Virus record (IMG/VR): IMGVR_UViG_3300025326_000032
Location: 1-63,352 of that record
DNA: 63,352 nt
Direction: 5' to 3' (one strand)
From: a virus
The notes beneath the pieces are model-generated. The model did no database searches and was not told the origin of the DNA. It saw only the letters and a program-made list of their open reading frames with translations. Of the stretch, positions 58,389 through 63,352 are shown in pieces; position 1 is the first letter of the stretch, and the number at the start of each line of letters is the position of its first letter. Made by a program: the position numbers and the translations under genes.

Positions 58389-59327
58389 GTGGTATTTGAT
58401 AATTCTACAGTAACATCTTTTATTCCTCCTGAATGGCCTGGATATTGGACATCATCACAGCTTGGCTGCTGGCGATGTATGTATCTTGTGTCTCAAGGTA
58501 TAGAAGGTGATTTCGTAGTTGATTCACCAGTTTTTGAAGAAGGTCGTTTACATGAGGATGATATTTTAGCTAAACTAGCCGTCAAAGGCATCCGTGTATA
58601 TGATAGGCAGGTAGAACTGTCACATCCTCTATTGCCGTTTAAGGGCCATCCTGATGCATGGGCTGATATGGATACAGAAAATCAATGCATTACCCGTATA
58701 GTTGATGTAAAGTCAATGGATAGGTCTTATTGGTATAAGGCAGTTACTGACTTTATACTTAACTTCAGACATCTGTATTTACAAGTTCAATCCTATTCTC
58801 TAATGTCTAGACAAGAACCTATTTATATACCTGTTAAGAATAGAGCAACAGGCCAAATACATGAGTTATACTTTGAACCTGATCCTGTGGCGTTTGCTGA
58901 AATAGAAGCAGGCGTAGCTCTTCTTGGAGCTGCTGTAGAAGATAAGTTATTTGATTATTTAACATTAACTTGTCCTCCTGAAGATTCTATTAAAGCTAAA
59001 TGGTGTCCTTATAGAAAGCGTGGTTTGTGTGAACATCAGACTAATATACCTGATGTTACTGAATCTGAGGTAGTACAAGCTATTTCCAGTTATGATGAAG
59101 GACGTGTTCTTACTAGGCAAGGTGATAAGCTAAAGGCTGAAGCTCGTAAGATTATTGTTACTTATCTTAAAGGTCATGGTTTAAAGAAGATTAAGGTTAT
59201 GGGTAAAACTCCTAGTCTTATAGATATGTCTAGACGTAACTGTGATTTTGAGAGATTACTTGAATTAGATAAGGCCATATATGATGAAGTAGTCTCTGAG
59301 ACTAATTATGAGAAGTTTGATGTTTAA
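58389..59327 (+). CDS. Cas4/RecB-like PD-(D/E)XK exonuclease
   Basis: 312 aa, GTG start. LGCWRC near residue 25, EEGRLHEDDI, then FKGHPDAW (catalytic D) and IVDVKSMD (D-x-K motif), and WCPYRKRGLCE supplying later cysteines for an iron-sulphur site: the Cas4/PDDEXK_1 layout. Such phage nucleases make single-strand DNA for recombination, working with the ATPase and SSB-like proteins encoded nearby. Confidence 0.82.
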   Translation: MVFDNSTVTSFIPPEWPGYWTSSQLGCWRCMYLVSQGIEGDFVVDSPVFEEGRLHEDDILAKLAVKGIRVYDRQVELSHPLLPFKGHPDAWADMDTENQCITRIVDVKSMDRSYWYKAVTDFILNFRHLYLQVQSYSLMSRQEPIYIPVKNRATGQIHELYFEPDPVAFAEIEAGVALLGAAVEDKLFDYLTLTCPPEDSIKAKWCPYRKRGLCEHQTNIPDVTESEVVQAISSYDEGRVLTRQGDKLKAEARKIIVTYLKGHGLKKIKVMGKTPSLIDMSRRNCDFERLLELDKAIYDEVVSETNYEKFDV

Positions 59328-59346
59328 TGCTTAATCTCTGACTTAC

Positions 59347-59375
59347 TTGACATTCATTCAGTCATGTGTTATAGT
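59347..59375 (+). promoter_or_regulatory. Promoter for the Sak4-like gene
   Basis: TTGACA 59347-59352, 17-base spacer containing ATTCAG, TATAGT 59370-59375. Same TCAG spacer element as 2601, 10584 and 14822. Confidence 0.8.
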
Positions 59376-59404
59376 TAGTGTAAAGGTAATATAAGGAGCG
59401 TAAT

Positions 59405-60235
59405 TTGGCACCACGAGAGCGTGTTCTAATAGGTGGAGAGTCAGGCTCAGGGAAAACATATGCTTGGCTATCTATTGCACGTTATAATCCTCAGTCTCAA
59501 TTCTATGTGGCAGAAGCTGATGATGGTGTTACTAAAGTTCTATCTTTAGAATATCCTGATGTATTAGCCAATGGTAATGTACATGGAGTTAGAAACGAGA
59601 ATGGTATCTGGCAACCTCCTGACTTAATTCAAGAATGGGTTGACTTTAGGCACTTCGTAGAAACCCTTAAAGAATTCAAAGAATCTGGTCAGCTCCAAGA
59701 ATCTGACTGGATTATTGTTGAGGGTATAGACTTAATTAAGAATACTATTACTTATAACTATATAGATAAAGTATATAAGATAGATCGTAAGACTAAACGA
59801 GCTATTACAGATCCTTGGGATGCTATTATAGCTCAACGTTCTAGAGGTTCACCAATACTTGATCCTTCTGATCGTGATGCTATTAACTCTGAGTATGAGG
59901 CACAGTTAACTTGGCCTGCATATATATCTCAGTGTAATCTAGTAGGTACAGCTGCCATATCTCGTATCAATTTTGATTCTGATTATGCTGATAAAGGTGT
60001 TAAAGAGTATTATGCTTCTCTAGGTACACCACTAAGGATAGATGGACACAAACGTAGCCCTAGAATGTTTGATACTCTAATATATCTTTTTGCAGGCAAT
60101 ACATACCAGATGCAGATTCTTAAGGATAGAGGCATAGGTCGTCAGATATCCCTAGTGGATACTGGTGAGTTTTATCTCTCTTTGGAAAAGTTTAGAACTA
60201 CTACTATGTCAGCTAGAAGTCTAGGAGTATCTTAA
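59405..60235 (+). CDS. Sak4-like/AAA_24 ATPase (recombinase)
   Basis: 276 aa, TTG start with TAAGGAG. Walker A GGESGSGKTY (9-18), Walker B DWIIVEGIDLI, and the RecA-like core typical of phage AAA_24/Sak4 single-strand annealing or strand-exchange proteins. With the Cas4-like nuclease and SSB-like protein it forms a recombination module. Confidence 0.8.
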   Translation: MAPRERVLIGGESGSGKTYAWLSIARYNPQSQFYVAEADDGVTKVLSLEYPDVLANGNVHGVRNENGIWQPPDLIQEWVDFRHFVETLKEFKESGQLQESDWIIVEGIDLIKNTITYNYIDKVYKIDRKTKRAITDPWDAIIAQRSRGSPILDPSDRDAINSEYEAQLTWPAYISQCNLVGTAAISRINFDSDYADKGVKEYYASLGTPLRIDGHKRSPRMFDTLIYLFAGNTYQMQILKDRGIGRQISLVDTGEFYLSLEKFRTTTMSARSLGVS

Positions 60236-60394
60236 GTGACTAAATGTGTATTTTCTAAAGCATGGGCAAAACTTAAAATTGGTTTAGAGGATAAGACTTC
60301 ATGGGGAAAGACCGAACTCAAAAATCTTATGTTTATATGTTTAGAAAATGCAGCACTAGAAGACGACAATGAAAGGCATGGGAATGATGACTAA
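60236..60394 (+). CDS. Small protein, 52 aa (GTG start)
   Basis: Directly abuts the previous stop. Reads TKCVFSKAWAKLKIGLEDKT and on, acidic end. Stops 2 bases before structured RNA 60397. No family. Confidence 0.5.
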   Translation: MTKCVFSKAWAKLKIGLEDKTSWGKTELKNLMFICLENAALEDDNERHGNDD

Positions 60395-60396
60395 TT

Positions 60397-60676
60397 AAAA
60401 CTATTATAGAGTCTACTCAGAACGGTAGATCAGGATGCGCTGTCTGAATATTATGTTTTTCCTCGCTTTCTCCTGTATTTAGGCAGCAATATTACGCTCA
60501 CCGTCTCCTGTGCGCCTGAGCAGTCTAGGTCTTTTGCTGGATACTAGGCTTGACTGATGAGATTACTAATTAAATTCTTATTAGTCAGTAATGGAGGGTC
60601 TAGGAATTGTCCTCCCACAGTTTCTAGCAGCGAAATTAGTAATAGCTGAATTCTGGGTAGACTCTACGATAGTTTT
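60397..60676 (+). ncRNA. Structured RNA candidate 3: 26-bp closing helix, five hairpins, pseudoknot
   Basis: 60397-60422 pairs with 60651-60676 over 25 of 26 positions (two wobbles, one A-C mismatch). Inside, in order: GCTGTCTGAA/TTTAGGCAGC (60439-60487), GCTCA/TGAGC (60496-60521), GTCTAG/CTAGGC (60523-60549), TTGACTGATGAG/CTTATTAGTCAG (60550-60588) and GGAGG/CCTCC (60593-60615). The loop of the fourth, ATTACTAATT (60562-60571), pairs with AATTAGTAAT (60634-60643), making a pseudoknot. No coding frame explains it. Not a known RNA family I can name. Confidence 0.72.
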
Positions 60677-60702
60677 ATTTAAGCTGAGTTTGGAATGTAA
60701 GA

Positions 60703-61071
60703 ATGGGATTAGTAAGAACAAAGATATTAGCATTACCTAGACCATTAGAACAAACACTAACAGATATCGCAAAGGATTTAAATGTCAGTAGACAGTATGT
60801 TCATCAGATAGTAACTACTGAAAGAATATCTCAATATAGGCGTAAACGACCGTTATGTAAAGGTTGTGGAAAGAATGAAGCTAACGGATATAAAAGACGA
60901 TATTGCCCTGACTGTATAAGTCAGGATTTGCATAATAAGAACAAACGGACTGGTAAAGAATTTAAGTGCTATAGGTGTGGTATAATGGTTTATAGAAAGC
61001 CTTCTCACATTAAACGTATGAAACCAAATGGTAAATCTTATTGCTATGACTGTTATATGTTTAATCGCTAG
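60703..61071 (+). CDS. HTH and zinc-finger protein, 122 aa
   Basis: Residues about 15-40 (LEQTLTDIAKDLNVSRQYVH) form a sigma region 4-like HTH. Then three CxxC pairs (CKGC, CPDC, CYRC) and a last C-x2-C. A DNA-binding regulator. The structured RNA lies just upstream and may control it. Confidence 0.65.
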   Translation: MGLVRTKILALPRPLEQTLTDIAKDLNVSRQYVHQIVTTERISQYRRKRPLCKGCGKNEANGYKRRYCPDCISQDLHNKNKRTGKEFKCYRCGIMVYRKPSHIKRMKPNGKSYCYDCYMFNR

Positions 61072-61074
61072 ATA

Positions 61075-61758
61075 ATGGATATTCTAATCTCTCCAACTGA
61101 GCCCTACGAAATAAAGTCAGACTTTGGTGAATATGGTATATCTGCTCCTCACTTACCATCAGATTATGGTTGGTATGTAAAGGGTAAACGAAGTCTGGTT
61201 CAACGTAAGCATATTCCAGGTGATATGTTAGCTTCAATACAAGATGGACGATTTCAGCGAGATATGCAGATCCTACTTGAGAATATAGAACAAGGCGGTA
61301 GGAGTTATCTACTGCAAGAAGGTCATTGGTCTTGTGATAAACAGGGTATGATTCTTAATCCTACAAGACCGTCAGGATGGAGTTATGAAAAGATATCAGA
61401 ACTACTATCTACTGTACAAGAAATGGGTATAGAATTACTTATAAGTCCTGATATTAGTATGACTGCATTAGTTATTATCAGTCAAGTTAGATGGGAGCTT
61501 AAAGAAGATCATTCAAGCCTTTCACGCAGACCAGGATTAGTAGCCGAATGGGGTAAGCCTAGTTATGCTTCTTATACTATATGGTCTTACCAAGGTATTC
61601 CAGGTGTAGGTGCAGATATAGCTGAGATACTATTTAAGTCAGCTCCTACATGGGAGAAGCTAGTAGATATGAATATAGCTGAATTTCAGGAGCTAAAGCA
61701 TTTCGGGAAAAAGCGAGCAGAGCGTGTATATAACTTTATACATAAGGGGAAGTTATGA
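61075..61758 (+). CDS. ERCC4/XPF-type nuclease with helix-hairpin-helix
   Basis: 227 aa. YVKGKRSLVQRKHIPGDMLA and SIQDGRFQRDMQILLE match the ERCC4 nuclease domain (V.RK...D...SI.DGR). The C-terminal IPGVGADIAEILF...ELKHFGKKRAERVY is a double HhH DNA-binding region. Cuts branched DNA; likely a phage recombination or packaging resolvase. Confidence 0.8.
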   Translation: MDILISPTEPYEIKSDFGEYGISAPHLPSDYGWYVKGKRSLVQRKHIPGDMLASIQDGRFQRDMQILLENIEQGGRSYLLQEGHWSCDKQGMILNPTRPSGWSYEKISELLSTVQEMGIELLISPDISMTALVIISQVRWELKEDHSSLSRRPGLVAEWGKPSYASYTIWSYQGIPGVGADIAEILFKSAPTWEKLVDMNIAEFQELKHFGKKRAERVYNFIHKGKL

Positions 61759-62033
61759 ATTGGAATAATCGTATATGTGAATCTAAAGGTGTAGATGGTG
61801 TCACTTCTATTTATGCTGTACATGAAGTATATTATGATAATGAAACAGGTGAAATTACAGGATGGACTGCAGAACCAATAAAGCTAGGTGGTTTTGATTC
61901 TATTCAAGACTTAGTTGATTTAGTAAGTAAAATATATTATGATGCTGAGTATACTTTAAAGAATCCTAGCTTGTTACCAGTTTTAAACTTGTCTGAAATA
62001 GAGAGTAAAATTGGAGATAAATCTAGTACCTAA
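61755..62033 (+). CDS. Hypothetical protein, 92 aa
   Basis: ATGA overlap with the nuclease. Alpha/beta (ITGWTAEPIKLGGFDSIQDL). No family recognised. Confidence 0.55.
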   Translation: MNWNNRICESKGVDGVTSIYAVHEVYYDNETGEITGWTAEPIKLGGFDSIQDLVDLVSKIYYDAEYTLKNPSLLPVLNLSEIESKIGDKSST

Positions 62034-62232
62034 ATCAGAAATGCCTATAGGTATTAAAATTCAGATAACAGGTACAAGACGGACAGATAAACATCATTTG
62101 AGTGATGTCGGTAAAATAGGATATATACTAGATTGGATAGAAGTGAAAGAGTTTGATTGTTGGATTCCTGTTATAGAATTAGAAGATGGGACTAAGTGTT
62201 ATGGTTCTAATGTTTGGTGGTTTAAAGTATGA
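62011..62232 (+). CDS. Hypothetical protein, 73 aa
   Basis: TTG 62011 or ATG 62041 could start it; the latter avoids most of the overlap. Beta-rich SH3-like pattern (IGYILDWIEVKEFDCWIPVI). No family. Confidence 0.5.
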   Translation: MEINLVPKSEMPIGIKIQITGTRRTDKHHLSDVGKIGYILDWIEVKEFDCWIPVIELEDGTKCYGSNVWWFKV

Positions 62233-62315
62233 AGGATTTTCTAATGGCATTAGTAGTCTTTATAGGTATAATGATAATTGGTATTAGTATACTTATATTA
62301 GTAAAGGGAGGATAG
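62229..62315 (+). CDS. 28-aa membrane peptide
   Basis: ATGA overlap; reads MKDFLMALVVFIGIMIIGIS then ILILVKGG. One membrane helix. Similar micro-proteins at 13115 and 13734. Confidence 0.5.
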   Translation: MKDFLMALVVFIGIMIIGISILILVKGG

Positions 62316-62384
62316 TAATATGTCTATGTATCAACTAGCACAAATTGGAGTGGTAGGATAAAATGGCAGTTACCGTTTCTGCTT

Positions 62385-62933
62385 TTGTTGTGTGCGGTGG
62401 TAGTATGGTGGGCAGAAACGGCTATTGCTATTAATGAAGGAAACAATGAACGATCTAGTATTCGTAGCCTTCCTCTTGGGCCTGACGCTGTTCTCCGCTC
62501 TCTGGGCGGCGCAGTGGCTCTCGGCCCGCCGGCATCGGAGGCGGATGGAGCTGCGGCTGAGGGAGCTACGGAGCACGTACAGCCTGACGTATCCGAACAT
62601 CCCCAAGCCGTACCAGTGGAAGGTGCGGTAGCTGATGCTGTCCCCCTCACGTTCTATGTCTGCGTGGGCGCTCCTGCAGGATTCCAGGACGGCTACTGTG
62701 GACGAATGGCGTCTGGTGCAGGAGTTTATCGCGGAGCAGCGGCTTGTGGCTATGTTTGGCCTCTGGGTACTAGATTCACAATTGAGGGAGACTCAGCGGG
62801 GCTTGTCTACACTTGCGAAGATAGAGGGCTTGGCTCTGCACAATGGGTGGACATCTGGTTCTATGACTACGCGAGCGGTCAAGCGTGGCGGAATCAGCTT
62901 CCTATCTATGTTACTGTGAGGATACTACCATGA
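62385..62933 (+). CDS. Secreted double-psi beta-barrel (3D/RlpA-like) protein
   Basis: Signal-peptide-like start (LCAVVVWWAETAIA), then a low-complexity linker to about residue 82. The C-terminal domain TFYVCVGAPAGFQDGYCGRM, AACGYVWPLGTRFTI, VYTCEDRGLGSAQWVDIWFY and AWRNQLPIYVTVRI is a double-psi-barrel fold seen in cell-wall proteins. No good start codon exists; ATG 62363 is one base out of frame. GC-rich. It may help wall lysis, or be a captured host gene. Confidence 0.65.
   Translation: MLCAVVVWWAETAIAINEGNNERSSIRSLPLGPDAVLRSLGGAVALGPPASEADGAAAEGATEHVQPDVSEHPQAVPVEGAVADAVPLTFYVCVGAPAGFQDGYCGRMASGAGVYRGAAACGYVWPLGTRFTIEGDSAGLVYTCEDRGLGSAQWVDIWFYDYASGQAWRNQLPIYVTVRILP
62446..62631 (+). CDS. 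Overlapping membrane protein, 61 aa, in another frame
   Basis: AAGGAAACAATG gives a fair ribosome-binding site. Reads NDLVFVAFLLGLTLFSALWA then SARRHRRRMELRLREL: one membrane helix plus a basic helix, looking more natural than the linker of the 62385 frame that it overlaps. Both may be genes, as in nested lysis genes, or one may be a shadow. Confidence 0.5.
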   Translation: MNDLVFVAFLLGLTLFSALWAAQWLSARRHRRRMELRLRELRSTYSLTYPNIPKPYQWKVR

Positions 62934-63075
62934 CATACCTACCCCAGTATTAACACAGTAGGGAGTGTGCCACTTTGTTTTTATATCTAATATCAGAGAG
63001 TGCTAGATATGTTTGTGTCGTTGTATCCACATATATTATAAAAGGACTTTGACACAGAGGGAAAATGGAGGATAA

Positions 63076-63352
63076 ATGATGAGCGATGTCCTCTGGCCTA
63101 CTGAATGGAATTTACAAAGGGCTGAGGCCCGCATCGCGGAACTGGAGGCTGAAGTCGCACGGCTCACGAAGGAGCGGGACAGGTATCGCGGGCTGCTGAA
63201 CTTCCCCGACGCCGTGTTAGAAATCATCCGTACCACGCCTGACTACGCCTACATCGCTTGGAACGCCGCCAGCCAGCACACTCTAGATACAATGTGTAAA
63301 GCTCACGCTGAAGCAAAGATGGAGGCGCGAAACGCAAGACAGGAGCGCGACC
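63076..63352 (+). CDS. Coiled-coil protein, N-terminal part (continues at position 1)
   Basis: Two adjacent ATGs (63076, 63079) after GGAGGATAA. Reads SDVLWPTEWNLQRAEARIAE and continues in frame past the window end. In the circle it finishes at 288, total 127 aa. The 181 bases after 63171 duplicate the left end. Confidence 0.75.
   Translation, partial: MMSDVLWPTEWNLQRAEARIAELEAEVARLTKERDRYRGLLNFPDAVLEIIRTTPDYAYIAWNAASQHTLDTMCKAHAEAKMEARNARQERD
63172..63352. repeat. Right copy of the 181-bp end repeat
   Basis: Matches 1-181 with a single difference. Counting it once gives a genome of about 63,171 bp. Confidence 0.93.

Noticed and set aside
60554-60643. Hammerhead ribozyme core (CTGATGAG ... 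CGAAA)
   Set aside because: The core words are present, but stem II would need pairing just after CTGATGA and just before GAAA, and those bases do not pair. The flanking bases instead form the pseudoknot helix 60562-60571/60634-60643.
62635-62919. Third-frame 94-aa ORF over the double-psi-barrel domain
   Set aside because: The barrel frame has recognisable conserved motifs over the same bases, so this frame is a shadow.
1-63352. CRISPR array, insertion sequence, integrase or attachment site
   Set aside because: No regularly spaced identical repeats with unique spacers, no transposase or integrase motifs and no tRNA-end duplication were seen.

Overview
The window is the essentially complete genome of a tailed, siphovirus-like double-stranded DNA phage (Caudoviricetes). 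The last 181 bases (63172-63352) repeat the first 181 with one mismatch, so this is a circularised contig of about 63.17 kb whose cut falls inside a gene. I see no integrase, no excisionase and no DNA or RNA polymerase. A lytic phage that uses the host replisome is the simplest reading.

Most of the genome is AT-rich, with sigma70-type promoters (TTGACA, 17-base spacer, TATAAT-like). Several islands are clearly GC-rich: about 62450 through the cut to 580, 16128-16691 and 52090-53240. Two tRNA genes, Leu(UAA) and Lys(UUU), serve AT-rich codons, which fits an AT-rich phage in a GC-richer host. Two ribosome-binding sites read AGAAAGGAGGT and AGAAAGGAGGTGA, matching a 16S end of ...UCACCUCCUUUCU as found in Bacillota, Actinomycetota and some other phyla. 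With a GH25-like lysozyme endolysin and a double-psi-barrel protein this suggests a Gram-positive-like or other thick-walled host; the taxon cannot be named.

Layout: 0-2.5 kb, macro-domain protein, DNA methyltransferase and ATP-grasp protein. 2.5-10 kb, an operon with a CobS/MoxR-like AAA+ ATPase and a CobT-like HEAGH/vWA protein, then small genes and a LuxR-type HTH. 10-10.4 kb, tRNAs with a homing-endonuclease fragment. 10.6-14.7 kb, an operon of small, often zinc-ribbon proteins. 14.8-17.1 kb, two paralogous single-gene units and an array of six short repeats. 17.2-18.4 kb, minus-strand dCTP deaminase, sigma-like protein and zinc finger. 18.6-45.4 kb, the late structural operon: terminase, portal, adhesin-like proteins, XkdF-like protease, scaffold, capsid, connectors, tail tube, tail chaperone with a T TTT TTA frameshift site, tape measure, distal tail, tail tip and holin-like genes. 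45.4-51.8 kb, regulators, a RepA-like ATPase, class II ribonucleotide reductase and a second methyltransferase. 52-53.8 kb, lysis. 54-62.3 kb, HNH endonuclease, deoxyribosyltransferase-like protein, SSB-like protein, Cas4-like exonuclease, Sak4-like ATPase and an ERCC4-type nuclease. 62.3 kb to the cut, a secreted double-psi-barrel protein and a coiled-coil protein.

The most unusual material is non-coding. Three intergenic segments (50060-50180, 51830-51983, 60397-60676) are each closed by a long helix (15, 17 and 26 bp) around further hairpins; the largest also has a 10-bp loop pseudoknot. They look like undescribed structured RNAs. Other points of note are a pair of tandem promoters each carrying the same dyad operator (55080-55151), a promoter family with a TCAG spacer element, and an endonuclease remnant whose start and stop codons both lie in tRNA sequence.
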